Below, piece after piece: positions 43,378 to 51,150 of a stretch of DNA of 64,000 bases; the first letter of the stretch is position 1, and each line of letters begins with the position of its first letter. The notes beneath the pieces were generated by a model that had not been told where the DNA came from, made no database searches, and saw only the letters and a list, made by a program, of their open reading frames with translations. The stretch comes from Vescimonas fastidiosa (GTDB lineage Bacteria > Bacillota > Clostridia > Oscillospirales > Oscillospiraceae), in contig NZ_AP023415.1 in assembly GCF_018326305.1 (NCBI RefSeq), positions 558,001 through 622,000 of the forward strand, in the 5' to 3' direction. Made by a program: the position numbers and the translations under genes.

Positions 43378-43427
43378 CAAAACCGCCGCCGGTGTGCGTC
43401 CTCCGCCGAACTGCCGCCAAATTTCGC

Positions 43428-43456
43428 TGTACAAATGTTTCTTTTTGCGGTATAAT
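43428..43456 (+). promoter_or_regulatory. Sigma-A promoter of the DUF4364 gene
   Basis: TGTACA (43428-43433), 17 bp, TATAAT (43451-43456), 23 bp before the start codon. Confidence 0.6.
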
Positions 43457-43478
43457 AATATAGAGGAGGCGATGGTAT

Positions 43479-44003
43479 ATGGACGCAGCATTTATCCATG
43501 ATAATTTGGAGATCAAATTCCTTATTTTGTATATTGCCGCCCGGGTGTCCCGGCCCATCCCCGTAGAGGGGATGCAGGAGCTGACCCTGTGTGACAGCGG
43601 CATTGACTATTTCTCTTTCTCCCAGTGCCTCAATGACTTGGTGCGCACGGAGCATTTGACCCTTTCCGACGACGGCCTCTATGCAATCACGCCCAAGGGC
43701 CTGCGCAACAGCGAGATCTGCGAGAGCAGTTTACCTATGTCCGTCCGGCTTTTAACGGACCGCAATGTGGCCGCCTATAACCAAATGCTCCTGCGTAAGG
43801 AGCAGGTCCGTGCCCAGGTCACTCCCCGGAAAAACGGCACCTACACCGTCACCCTCCACTTCAGCGACGATGTGGACGAGCTGCTGCACCTGGAGCTTAT
43901 GGCTGCCACCCGGGACCTGGCTCAGGGCCTGGCCGATCGGTTCCAAAAGAACCCGGAGCAGTTCTACACCCGACTTATGGACACACTGTTTCCCAAGGAA
44001 TAA
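43479..44003 (+). CDS. DUF4364 family protein
   Basis: The 174-residue protein has an N-terminal winged-helix-like region (LEIKFLILYIAARVSRPIP, then LTLCDSGIDYFSFSQCLNDL) and an acidic C-terminal half, matching the DUF4364 family of Clostridia, sometimes annotated as putative transcriptional regulators. No function is established. AGAGGAGGCG precedes the ATG. It has its own promoter and a strong terminator and lies just before the spoIIIA operon, but nothing shows a connection with sporulation. Confidence 0.8.
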   Translation: MDAAFIHDNLEIKFLILYIAARVSRPIPVEGMQELTLCDSGIDYFSFSQCLNDLVRTEHLTLSDDGLYAITPKGLRNSEICESSLPMSVRLLTDRNVAAYNQMLLRKEQVRAQVTPRKNGTYTVTLHFSDDVDELLHLELMAATRDLAQGLADRFQKNPEQFYTRLMDTLFPKE

Positions 44004-44025
44004 TTCTATACCTTATTTGTGTGAC

Positions 44026-44058
44026 TCCCACGCCGATCCATCGGCGTGGGATTTTTTT
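44026..44058 (+). terminator. Terminator after the DUF4364 gene
   Basis: TCCCACGCCGA (44026-44036) and TCGGCGTGGGA (44041-44051) form a perfect 11-bp stem with a CCA-type loop, followed by seven T residues. Confidence 0.93.
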
Positions 44059-44087
44059 GCATAAAAGCGGACAGCCCCTCATACAGT
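44059..44087 (+). promoter_or_regulatory. Sigma-E promoter of the spoIIIA operon
   Basis: GCATAAA (44059-44065), 14 bp, CATACAGT (44080-44087) matches the sigma-E pattern with a CATACANT -10 box. spoIIIA is a known sigma-E operon in Bacillus. It begins directly after the preceding terminator's T-run. Confidence 0.7.
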
Positions 44088-44118
44088 AGACCAACAAAGA
44101 GAAGGAGGCGTGATCGCA

Positions 44119-45033
44119 TTGGCAGAGTGCTACTCGATCAATCAATATGAGCAGGCGGCACACCTGCTGCCCATCCGTTTTCAGCGCATAGCCCTGCATC
44201 TACCCGACTGGCAGAAGGAGCAGGCAGAGGAGCTGCGTCTGCGGGCCGGCCACCCCATGACCGTTCTGCTGCCCCGGGGAGAGCAGAGCTTAGGGCCTGA
44301 AGCTCTTGTCACCCAGGGAGACCTGGAGCAGCTGTGCGACACCGTCACCGGCTACTCCCGCTATACAGCGGCGGAGACCATGTCCCGGGGCTACATAACC
44401 GCCAAGGGCGGATTTCGCATCGGGCTGTGCGGTACCGTGGTGCTGCAAGAGGGGAGAAGCATCAACCTCCGCAGTCTTTCCTCTGCCTGTATCCGTATCG
44501 CCCGGGAGATACCGGGTCTGGCGGATGGCTTGGTGGACCGGCTCTTTCAAAACGGCCGCTATTGCAGCACTCTCATCATCGCTCCGCCGGGCCTTGGCAA
44601 GACCACTCTCCTGCGTGACCTGGTGCGCTGCCTATCCGATGGCACCGACGCTCTTCCGGCCCACCGGGTCTCCTTGGTGGACGAGCGGGGGGAGGTGGCG
44701 GTGATGCTGGAGGGCCAGCCCCAAATGGAAGTGGGCTGCCACACGGATGTAATGGATTCCTGTCCCAAGTCGGTGGCTATCCCCATGCTCCTGCGCTCTG
44801 CCAATCCGCAGATCATTGCCGTTGACGAGATCACCCAGGCCCGGGACCTGGCCGCCATGGAGGAGGCCGCTTACTGCGGCGTCCGCTTTTTGGCCACCCT
44901 CCATGCTGACTCCGCCGATGACCTGCATAGGCGGCCCCTGCTGCAAAAGCTGCAAAAAATGCACTTGTTTGAAAAGGCGATCACCATACATATGGCGGAT
45001 ACACTCCGCCGCTATACAATCCGCGACCTATGA
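44119..45033 (+). CDS. spoIIIAA: Stage III sporulation protein AA (secretion-type ATPase)
   Basis: SpoIIIAA is the type II/IV secretion-like ATPase on the mother-cell face of the SpoIIIA-SpoIIQ channel. The protein of about 304 residues has Walker A APPGLGKT at 155-162, the ASP-like SLVDERGEVA and Walker B-type QIIAVDEITQ. The start is a choice: GTG 44110 is in frame but only 1 base from the AAGGAGG site, so TTG 44119, with 10-base spacing, is preferred. It overlaps spoIIIAB by 4 bases. Secure family call; the start is inferred from spacing. Confidence 0.94.
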   Translation: MAECYSINQYEQAAHLLPIRFQRIALHLPDWQKEQAEELRLRAGHPMTVLLPRGEQSLGPEALVTQGDLEQLCDTVTGYSRYTAAETMSRGYITAKGGFRIGLCGTVVLQEGRSINLRSLSSACIRIAREIPGLADGLVDRLFQNGRYCSTLIIAPPGLGKTTLLRDLVRCLSDGTDALPAHRVSLVDERGEVAVMLEGQPQMEVGCHTDVMDSCPKSVAIPMLLRSANPQIIAVDEITQARDLAAMEEAAYCGVRFLATLHADSADDLHRRPLLQKLQKMHLFEKAITIHMADTLRRYTIRDL

Positions 45034-45515
45034 TGGGAAAATTTCTGGGTGCGCTGCTGATTTGCGGCGCAGGAGCCTGGAGCCTTGGGCAGAAATGGCG
45101 GCAGGGTAGGGAGGAGGAGCGCTTTTATGCAGACATGGCGGCCTCCTTAGAGCAGGCGGAATCCTCCATCCGCTTCCGCCGTCTCCCCGTGCCGGACATC
45201 CTGCGGGAGCAAGCCCAAAGAGCCACTTGTGGATGGATATATTCCCAAGTAATACAGCGCATGAAAAGGGGAATACCTTTACAGGAGTCTTGGACAAGAT
45301 CAGTAACCGATGTCCCCTATAAGTCCCCCAAAACCATCCTCCAGACCCTGGAATGGAGCGGCGATGAGGACCGTATCTGCCTAAACCTCCGCCGCACTGC
45401 CGCCCAGCTTCGGGAGACCCTGAGTCAACTCACCTCCCAGCGCAAGCAGACCCAAAAGCTGTCCCTGGCCCTCACGGCCTCCGCCTGCGGCCTGCTGGTG
45501 ATTCTTTTACTATGA
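45030..45515 (+). CDS. spoIIIAB: Stage III sporulation protein AB
   Basis: The 161-residue protein is a membrane component like GspF/TadB halves: an N-terminal helix (LGALLICGAGAW), a cytoplasmic helical region (EEERFYADMAASLEQAESSI, LQTLEWSGDEDRICLNL) and a hydrophobic C-terminus (LALTASACGLLVILLL). Two ATG codons in a row begin the frame, overlapping the spoIIIAA stop. The order AA-AB is diagnostic. The family call is confident from position and overall layout. Confidence 0.92.
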   Translation: MMGKFLGALLICGAGAWSLGQKWRQGREEERFYADMAASLEQAESSIRFRRLPVPDILREQAQRATCGWIYSQVIQRMKRGIPLQESWTRSVTDVPYKSPKTILQTLEWSGDEDRICLNLRRTAAQLRETLSQLTSQRKQTQKLSLALTASACGLLVILLL

Positions 45516-45524
45516 GGAGTACAC

Positions 45525-45719
45525 ATGGATGTTGATCTGATTTTCAAGATAGCTGCCGTAGGAATTTTGGTGGCAGTACTGAACCTGGTCCTGGCTCGCA
45601 GCGGACGAGAGGAGCAGGCCATGATGACTACCCTGGCGGGCCTGGTGGTGGTACTGATGATGCTGGTGCGGCAGATCAGCGATCTGTTCGACCTGATCAA
45701 GTCGCTTTTTTCCCTGTGA
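45525..45719 (+). CDS. spoIIIAC: Stage III sporulation protein AC
   Basis: The 64-residue hydrophobic protein has two membrane helices (IFKIAAVGILVAVLNLVL and MMTTLAGLVVVLMMLV) with a conserved SGREEQA linker. It is the short inner-membrane channel component next to SpoIIIAD. ATGAGGAG upstream gives a ribosome site 5 bases before the ATG. Its stop lies within a GTGA junction with spoIIIAD. Secure by sequence and operon order. Confidence 0.94.
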   Translation: MDVDLIFKIAAVGILVAVLNLVLARSGREEQAMMTTLAGLVVVLMMLVRQISDLFDLIKSLFSL

Positions 45720-46108
45720 TTATGAGTGAAGTGGGAAAGATTGTGGCCCTGTGCCTTATTGGCATCGTGCTGATCCTGCTGCTGCAAAAAAGTCACCCGG
45801 AGATTGCCATTCTCCTGGCGCTGTCCATATGCGGTGGAGTTCTGCTGTACAGTCTCAGCGGAATGAAAGCCATTTTGGCCCTGCTGGAGCAGATGTCCCT
45901 GGCCGGAGGTCTGTCGGAGGACCTGCTGCGTCCCTTGGTAAAGACCGTGGGCATCGCCCTCGTCAGCCGTGTCGGAGCCGAGCTATGTCGGGACGCAAAC
46001 CAAGGAGCCTTGGCCACTGTGGTGGAAACCGCCGGGGCTTTCAGCGCCATCGTCGTGGCCATACCGCTTTTCACAGCGGTATGGGAGCTGCTGCGGGGGA
46101 TGCTGTGA
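45716..46108 (+). CDS. spoIIIAD: Stage III sporulation protein AD
   Basis: This protein of 128-130 residues has four hydrophobic segments (VGKIVALCLIGIVLILLL, IAILLALSICGGVLLYSL and two later) and the AELCRDANQGALATVVETAG segment typical of SpoIIIAD. The start may be GTG 45716, in a GTGA overlap with spoIIIAC, or ATG 45722; the first is used because the same junction type occurs through the operon. No separate ribosome site is present, so coupling is likely. Confidence 0.93.
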   Translation: MIMSEVGKIVALCLIGIVLILLLQKSHPEIAILLALSICGGVLLYSLSGMKAILALLEQMSLAGGLSEDLLRPLVKTVGIALVSRVGAELCRDANQGALATVVETAGAFSAIVVAIPLFTAVWELLRGML

Positions 46109-47187
46109 TGCGGAAAATTTTCCTTCTGCTTGTGCTGCTCTGGTGCATCGTCCCCGCCTGCGCCAGTCAAATTCCCCGGGAGATTACCGACGCCATCCCC
46201 GACAGTGCCCGTCCATTCCTGGAGGATACTGACGAGGCTGATAACTTTACATCCTGGAATAGCGGTCTTTCCACTCTTTGGACTCGTACCTGCAAGCTCC
46301 TGGCCAGCACCGTGCAGGAAAGTCTGGGCGGTGTGATCCTGGTAATGTCAGCGGTTCTGCTCTGCTCCGTGGCGGAGGACTGCTTTCATCCCCTGGGCGA
46401 CGGTAAGCTTCTGGACCCGGTTCCTCTGGTGGGAACTCTGGTCATTCTTCTGGCCGTGGGCAGCAACATGAAAAACCTCATGGGCCTGGGGGAGGAGACT
46501 ATCCGGGAGCTGAATGTATTCTCCAAGGCTCTGCTGCCCACTCTCTCCGCCGCCACCGCCGCCGGAGGGGGCGCGGTGTCCGCCAGTGTACGCCAGGTAG
46601 CTACGGTGTTTTTCTCAGACCTCCTGATGAGCCTTATTCACGGTCTGCTTTTTCCCATGGTTTGGGTATTCGTGGCCTTGTCGGCGGCGGATGCCATCTT
46701 GCCGGCCGGTCGTCTGGGCGGCATTGCCCGAGGTTTGCAAAAAGCCGTCACCTGGCTCCTCTCCGGCGGTTTGCTCCTCTTTACCGGGTATCTGTCCCTT
46801 TCCGGGGCCTTTGCCACCTCCGCCGACGGCCTGGCTCTGCGTATGGCCCGCTCGGCTATCGGCACCGCCATTCCCGTGGTGGGCGGTATCATCTCCGATG
46901 CAGCCGACACCATCCTGGCCGGAGCCGGTGTGCTTCGCCAATCTGTGGGCGTGGTGGGTACTCTTACGGTGCTGGCCATCTGCGTGCTTCCCTTTTTGAA
47001 GCTGGGCATTCAATATCTTCTGCTGAAGCTGGCGGCCTTTTTCGCCGCCACCGTGGCCCCGGAGCCGTTGGTGCGGCTGGTCTCCTCCCTGAGTACCGCC
47101 TTTGGCCTGGTATTGGGCATGACCGGTGCCGCCGCGCTTTTGCTGCTCATTTCCGTGGCCTCGTCTGTGATGATGGTAAGTGTATGA
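46108..47187 (+). CDS. spoIIIAE: Stage III sporulation protein AE
   Basis: The 359-residue protein starts with a signal peptide (MRKIFLLLVLLWCIVPACAS), then has a short soluble region and about six to seven membrane helices. Segments ALLPTLSAATAAGGGAVSAS and TAIPVVGGIISDAADTILAG match SpoIIIAE, the main polytopic export-gate-like protein of the feeding-tube channel. The ATG overlaps the spoIIIAD stop by one base (TGATG). Secure. Confidence 0.95.
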   Translation: MRKIFLLLVLLWCIVPACASQIPREITDAIPDSARPFLEDTDEADNFTSWNSGLSTLWTRTCKLLASTVQESLGGVILVMSAVLLCSVAEDCFHPLGDGKLLDPVPLVGTLVILLAVGSNMKNLMGLGEETIRELNVFSKALLPTLSAATAAGGGAVSASVRQVATVFFSDLLMSLIHGLLFPMVWVFVALSAADAILPAGRLGGIARGLQKAVTWLLSGGLLLFTGYLSLSGAFATSADGLALRMARSAIGTAIPVVGGIISDAADTILAGAGVLRQSVGVVGTLTVLAICVLPFLKLGIQYLLLKLAAFFAATVAPEPLVRLVSSLSTAFGLVLGMTGAAALLLLISVASSVMMVSV

Positions 47188-47663
47188 TAGAATCCTTTCG
47201 TGTATGGCTCATAGGCCTCCTATCCGTCTCCCTGATCCTTACGGTGCTATCCACACTCCTGCCGGAGGGAAGTGTGAAGAAGATCGCCGGGGTCACCGGT
47301 GGCCTGGTGCTTCTTTTGGTGGTCCTGCGCGGTATCGTGAGACTGGACCTGAGCAATATCCGGCTCTCCTACGACAGCTGCGCCCGGGAGATATCGCGTC
47401 AAATGGAGCGCTACCGGGAGAAAAACAGATCCCAACTGGAAGAACTCATAGCTCACCGCACCGCTGCATATATATCGGAACAGGCACAGTCCCTGGGTCT
47501 GTCCTGCACACCCCAGGTGCAAACGGCGTGGACGGAGGAGGATATTCCCGTCCCCACCGGCGTCATCCTGGACATTCCCTATCATGCAGAGCTGGGAGAG
47601 ATCATAGAAAGGAACTTAGGAATCAAGGCCGAAAAACAGGTCTGGTCAACATCGGAAGGGTAA
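47184..47663 (+). CDS. spoIIIAF: Stage III sporulation protein AF
   Basis: The 159-residue protein has two N-terminal membrane helices (FRVWLIGLLSVSLILTVL and IAGVTGGLVLLLVVLRGIV) and a soluble C-terminal ring-building-motif-type domain (EIIERNLGIKAEKQ near the end). This is the layout of SpoIIIAF, which forms a ring in the intermembrane space. ATG 47184 overlaps the spoIIIAE stop (ATGA). Sequence conservation in the family is low, so operon position carries much of the evidence. Confidence 0.92.
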   Translation: MIESFRVWLIGLLSVSLILTVLSTLLPEGSVKKIAGVTGGLVLLLVVLRGIVRLDLSNIRLSYDSCAREISRQMERYREKNRSQLEELIAHRTAAYISEQAQSLGLSCTPQVQTAWTEEDIPVPTGVILDIPYHAELGEIIERNLGIKAEKQVWSTSEG

Positions 47664-47668
47664 AAAAG

Positions 47669-48163
47669 ATGGGAAAGGTAAGATGGAGCGAGCTATGGAA
47701 AAAGTACAAATTTGTTCTGCTGGTGGTGCTGGTGGGCGTATTACTGATGGTGCTGCCGGTATCCTCGGAGTCGAAAGAGACGGAGACAAGCGACCTGCAG
47801 ACACCCCGGGAAACCTTCGACCTGGCGGAGACGGAGCAGCGTATGGAGGCGATATTAGGCAAGATCGATGGAGTTGGGAAGCTCCAACTGATGCTGACGC
47901 TGCAAAGCGGGACCCGCCTGACCCTGGCCGAGGACACCCAAAGCGACTCCGGCCGGACGACCCGGGAAACACTCACCCTGAACCGCGGCAGCGGCAGTCA
48001 GGAGGTGGTGGTTACAAATCGCTATTATCCCGTCTATCAGGGCGCGGTGGTGGTGTGTCAGGGCGCCGACAGCAGCGCCGTCCGTCTGGCCATCACCGAA
48101 ACAGTGCAGGCCCTGACAGGTCTGGCCTCAGATCGGATCCAAGTGGTAAAATGGACATCGTAA
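47669..48163 (+). CDS. spoIIIAG: Stage III sporulation protein AG
   Basis: The 164-residue protein has one N-terminal helix (KYKFVLLVVLVGVLLMVL) and a periplasm-facing ring-building domain: EQRMEAILGKIDGVGKLQLM, then RYYPVYQGAVVVCQGADSS and a final ASDRIQVVKW. SpoIIIAG assembles the large ring of the mother cell-forespore channel. GGAAGGG precedes the ATG. Secure by motif GVG...LTL and position. Confidence 0.94.
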   Translation: MGKVRWSELWKKYKFVLLVVLVGVLLMVLPVSSESKETETSDLQTPRETFDLAETEQRMEAILGKIDGVGKLQLMLTLQSGTRLTLAEDTQSDSGRTTRETLTLNRGSGSQEVVVTNRYYPVYQGAVVVCQGADSSAVRLAITETVQALTGLASDRIQVVKWTS

Positions 48164-48177
48164 CGGGAGGACATGGA

Positions 48178-48723
48178 ATGAAAAAAGTATGGAAAAAGCG
48201 AGCCGTGGTGGGAGCGGTGCTCCTGTTTGTCTGCGCTGCGGTCTATATGAACTGGCGCTACGCCGGATCTCTGGAGAATACCTCCAAGGTTCTGGGCGAG
48301 TCCACCCTGGTCAGCGGTGAAAATCAGCCGGGCGGCCAAACGGACGCCGCCCCCACCCAGGCCACCGCCGCCGAGGATGATTACTTCGCCACCGCCCGCC
48401 TCAGCCGCAAGCAGGCCCGGGACAATGCCATCAGTATGCTTAAGGATGCCTCCGTGGACGAAAACGCAGACCAGTCCGTGCTCAACGAGGCCTCCCAGAC
48501 CCTTCAGGTCCTGGCGGCCTACACCGTGGCCGAGTCTCAAATTGAGAATCTGGTCACAGCCAAGGGCTATGCCGATTGCGTAGCCTTCATGGGCGCCGAG
48601 AGCATCAGCGTTGTGGTGGACGATGCCGACGGTCTGGACGCCAAGGATGTGGCCCGGATCGTTGACATCGTGGTCCAGGAGACCGGTTATACCCCCGATC
48701 AAATCAAGGTCATGGAGTCCTGA
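48178..48723 (+). CDS. spoIIIAH: Stage III sporulation protein AH
   Basis: SpoIIIAH binds SpoIIQ across the intermembrane space, joining the mother-cell and forespore halves of the channel. The 181-residue protein has one N-terminal helix (AVVGAVLLFVCAAVYMNW), a low-complexity Ala/Thr linker, then the YscJ-like domain (DYFATARLSRKQARDNAISM, and DVARIVDIVVQETGYTPDQI). GGGAGG lies 8 bases before ATG 48178. No terminator follows before the next promoter. Secure. Confidence 0.95.
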   Translation: MKKVWKKRAVVGAVLLFVCAAVYMNWRYAGSLENTSKVLGESTLVSGENQPGGQTDAAPTQATAAEDDYFATARLSRKQARDNAISMLKDASVDENADQSVLNEASQTLQVLAAYTVAESQIENLVTAKGYADCVAFMGAESISVVVDDADGLDAKDVARIVDIVVQETGYTPDQIKVMES

Positions 48724-48744
48724 CTGCCCCCTCATAAAAAAAGG

Positions 48745-48773
48745 TTGTATTTTCCCGCGGAGGATGGTATACT
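48745..48773 (+). promoter_or_regulatory. Sigma-A promoter of the asp23-nusB unit
   Basis: TTGTAT (48745-48750), 17 bp, TATACT (48768-48773), 46 bp before the start codon. Confidence 0.7.
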
Positions 48774-48819
48774 TCTATAGAATAGGAAAAAACCATACTT
48801 TGCAAGGAGCATAGATCTT

Positions 48820-49179
48820 ATGGCTGAGAATAAAGAATATATCACCCAACAGGAAAATACCGGCTCCATTCTCATTTCCGAGGATGTAGTCGCCTCCATC
48901 GCCACAGCGGCCGCCCTGGAGACCGAGGGCGTCAGCGCCATGCTCAGCGCCGCCGGCGGCGACCTTAAGCCCTCCCGCAAGATGTCGGCCAAGGGCGTGG
49001 TTATCGAGCCGGAGGACGACGGCCTGCGCATCACGCTTTATGTGATGATCCGCTATGGCTATGTTTTGGCCGAGGTGGCCGGCAAGGTCCAAAAGACCGT
49101 CCTGGCCGCCCTGCAGGATATGACGGGCTTTACCATCCGCAGCGTCAATGTTATGATTGGCGGCATCTGCTTCGACTGA
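48820..49179 (+). CDS. Asp23/Gls24 family envelope protein
   Basis: The 119-residue protein matches the Asp23/Gls24 family: GSILISEDVVASIATAAALE, KGVVIEPEDDGLRITLYVMI and a final SVNVMIGGICFD. Members are membrane-associated envelope-stress proteins, and the YqhY type is commonly found just before nusB, as here. It has its own sigma-A promoter and CAAGGAG site. No membrane helix is present in the protein itself. Confidence 0.93.
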   Translation: MAENKEYITQQENTGSILISEDVVASIATAAALETEGVSAMLSAAGGDLKPSRKMSAKGVVIEPEDDGLRITLYVMIRYGYVLAEVAGKVQKTVLAALQDMTGFTIRSVNVMIGGICFD

Positions 49180-49204
49180 GTTCACAAAAGAGAGGAATAT
49201 CCGT

Positions 49205-49654
49205 ATGACACGAAACACAGCGAGAGAGATAGCCGTACATCTGGCCTACGAGTGGAGCTTTTCAGACCTCCCCGTGGAGGAGTTTCTGGATCAGCAGCTC
49301 AGCGCAGAAACTTTTTCCGATCTTGCACCGGAATATGAGCTCTATAACGAGATGCCCAATGAGAAGCAGCTGCTTTACATCCGCCGCCTTGTAAGCGGGG
49401 TCAGCGAACATGCTGCCGAGCTGGACTCTTACATTGAGAAATACGCCCAGGGCTGGCGTTTCGAGCGAATCAGTCTGGTGGCCTCGGCCATTATGCGTGT
49501 AGCCATGTTCGAGATGCTCTATATGCCCGATATTCCCCACGGCGTAGCCATCAACGAGGCCGTGATCATCGCCAAAAAATACGATACGCCTCAGGTGGCG
49601 AAATTCGTTAATGGCATTCTGGGCAGCTTCCTTCGCGAAGAGATCAAGGAATAA
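49205..49654 (+). CDS. nusB: Transcription antitermination factor NusB
   Basis: NusB works with NusE in rRNA antitermination. The 149-residue protein has the family helices: MTRNTAREIAVHLAYEW, a central YIRRLVSGVSEHAAELDSYI, RISLVASAIMRVAMFEMLYM and GVAINEAVIIAKKYDTPQVA with FVNGILGSF. AGAGAGG precedes ATG 49205. A strong terminator begins 11 bases after its stop. Secure. Confidence 0.96.
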   Translation: MTRNTAREIAVHLAYEWSFSDLPVEEFLDQQLSAETFSDLAPEYELYNEMPNEKQLLYIRRLVSGVSEHAAELDSYIEKYAQGWRFERISLVASAIMRVAMFEMLYMPDIPHGVAINEAVIIAKKYDTPQVAKFVNGILGSFLREEIKE

Positions 49655-49664
49655 GCGTTTATGG

Positions 49665-49695
49665 CAGGCAGAGCAAATGCGCTCTGCCTGTTTTT
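49665..49695 (+). terminator. Terminator between nusB and xseA
   Basis: CAGGCAGAGC (49665-49674) and GCTCTGCCTG (49681-49690) form a perfect 10-bp stem followed by five T residues. xseA begins 17 bases later with no new promoter seen, so its expression may depend on read-through. Confidence 0.85.
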
Positions 49696-49711
49696 GAGCA
49701 GAGGTGATGAT

Positions 49712-50920
49712 TTGCAGCAGCATATATACCGCGTCAGCGAGGTCAACCAGCATATTAAGCAGCTTATCGATGCTGACCCCGGCCTAAATGCACTTTTGGT
49801 CCGTGGTGAGATTTCCAATTATAAGGTTTACCCCTCCGGCCACCACTATTTCACCCTCAAGGACGGAGAGAGTGCCCTGCGCTGCGTCATGTTTGCAGGT
49901 ATGGCCAAATACCTCCGTTTCCGCCCTCAAAACGGCATGAAGGTGGTGGCCTCCGGCAAGATCAGCGTCTATCCTCGAGACGGCGGCTATCAGCTTTACT
50001 GTTCCCGATTGGTCTCTGACGGCCTGGGCGACCTGCACATCGCCTTCGAGCAGCTTAAGGAGCGCCTGTATGCCCAGGGTCTTTTTGATTCCGAGCATAA
50101 AAAGCCCCTTCCGGCCTACCCATGGCGCATCGGCGTGGTCACCAGTCCCGCAGGAGCGGCCGTTCATGATATGATCCGCATTCTCCGCCGCCGTTTTCCC
50201 CTGGCCAAGGTCCTGCTTCTTCCGGTCCGTGTGCAGGGGGAGGAGGCCGCCGGGGAAATTGCCGATGCCATTGCCTATGCAAACCGCTATCACCTGGCCG
50301 ATGTCCTCATCGTGGGCCGGGGCGGCGGCTCTGTGGAGGACCTGTGGGCTTTTAATGAAGAAGTGGTCGCCCGTGCCATTTTCGATTCCCGCATCCCGGT
50401 CGTTTCCGCCGTAGGCCATGAACCGGATGTGACCATTTCCGACTATGTAGCAGACTGTCGGGCCGCCACGCCCTCCCATGCCGCGGAGATCGTCGTGCCG
50501 GATCAAATGGAGCTGCGCCGCAAGCTCCGCACCCTCTCTGTCCGCCTGGCCCAGAGCCAGCAGCACGCCATAGATATATGCACCCGTCAGCTCCGGCAAA
50601 TGCAAGAAAAGCGTGTTCTTACAGACCCTATGGCCTTTTTGCAGGACCGGGCCGTGCAGCTCGACTATACCCGGGAGCGGCTTGCCTCCGCCCTGGAGCG
50701 CATTTTGGAAAAGCACACCCGCCGCTTCACCCATGCCGCCGCGTCCTTGGATGCCATGAGCCCTCTGCGGGTCCTGTCCCGGGGCTACTGCGTGGCTCAA
50801 AAGCAAGGGGGCACCGTTCTGCGCAGCAGCGACCAGGTGGAAATAGGGGAGGCCATCACGCTGCGCCTGGCCCGGGGCGGCCTGGAGTGTACCGTAACGA
50901 AAAGGGGAGAAGAGCCATGA
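49712..50920 (+). CDS. xseA: Exodeoxyribonuclease VII large subunit
   Basis: Exo VII degrades single-stranded DNA from both ends. The 402-residue protein has the N-terminal OB fold (VNQHIKQLIDADPGLNALLV, SGHHYFTLKDG), the catalytic core with GVVTSPAGAAVHDMI and VGRGGGSVEDLW, then PVVSAVGHEPDVTISDYVAD and a long C-terminal coiled coil. TTG 49712 is selected: GAGGTG lies 6 bases upstream and no ATG fits; the open frame before it covers the terminator. It overlaps xseB by 4 bases. Secure. Confidence 0.95.
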   Translation: MQQHIYRVSEVNQHIKQLIDADPGLNALLVRGEISNYKVYPSGHHYFTLKDGESALRCVMFAGMAKYLRFRPQNGMKVVASGKISVYPRDGGYQLYCSRLVSDGLGDLHIAFEQLKERLYAQGLFDSEHKKPLPAYPWRIGVVTSPAGAAVHDMIRILRRRFPLAKVLLLPVRVQGEEAAGEIADAIAYANRYHLADVLIVGRGGGSVEDLWAFNEEVVARAIFDSRIPVVSAVGHEPDVTISDYVADCRAATPSHAAEIVVPDQMELRRKLRTLSVRLAQSQQHAIDICTRQLRQMQEKRVLTDPMAFLQDRAVQLDYTRERLASALERILEKHTRRFTHAAASLDAMSPLRVLSRGYCVAQKQGGTVLRSSDQVEIGEAITLRLARGGLECTVTKRGEEP

Positions 50921-51150
50921 AAAAACAGAGCTTTGAGGAAAATATGGATCGCCTGGAGGAGATCGTCTCTCTCCTGGAGCAGGGGGATGCTACCCTGGGC
51001 GAGTCCCTGACGCTATTTACCGAGGGCAGCAAGCTCCTGGCCGCCTGCCAAAAGGAGCTGGAAACCGCCCGGCAAAAGGTGGTCAAGCTCACCAAGGGTC
51101 CCGATGGCGCCCCTGTGGAAGAAAATTTCGTAATGGAGGACGAGGAATAA
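50917..51150 (+). CDS. xseB: Exodeoxyribonuclease VII small subunit
   Basis: The 77-residue protein has the typical SFEENMDRLEEIVSLLEQGD and LGESLTLFTEGSKLLAACQK helices that wrap the XseA coiled coil. The ATG overlaps the xseA stop (ATGA) and the stop overlaps the ispA start by one base. Together with xseA it forms the Exo VII complex. Secure. Confidence 0.96.
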   Translation: MKKQSFEENMDRLEEIVSLLEQGDATLGESLTLFTEGSKLLAACQKELETARQKVVKLTKGPDGAPVEENFVMEDEE

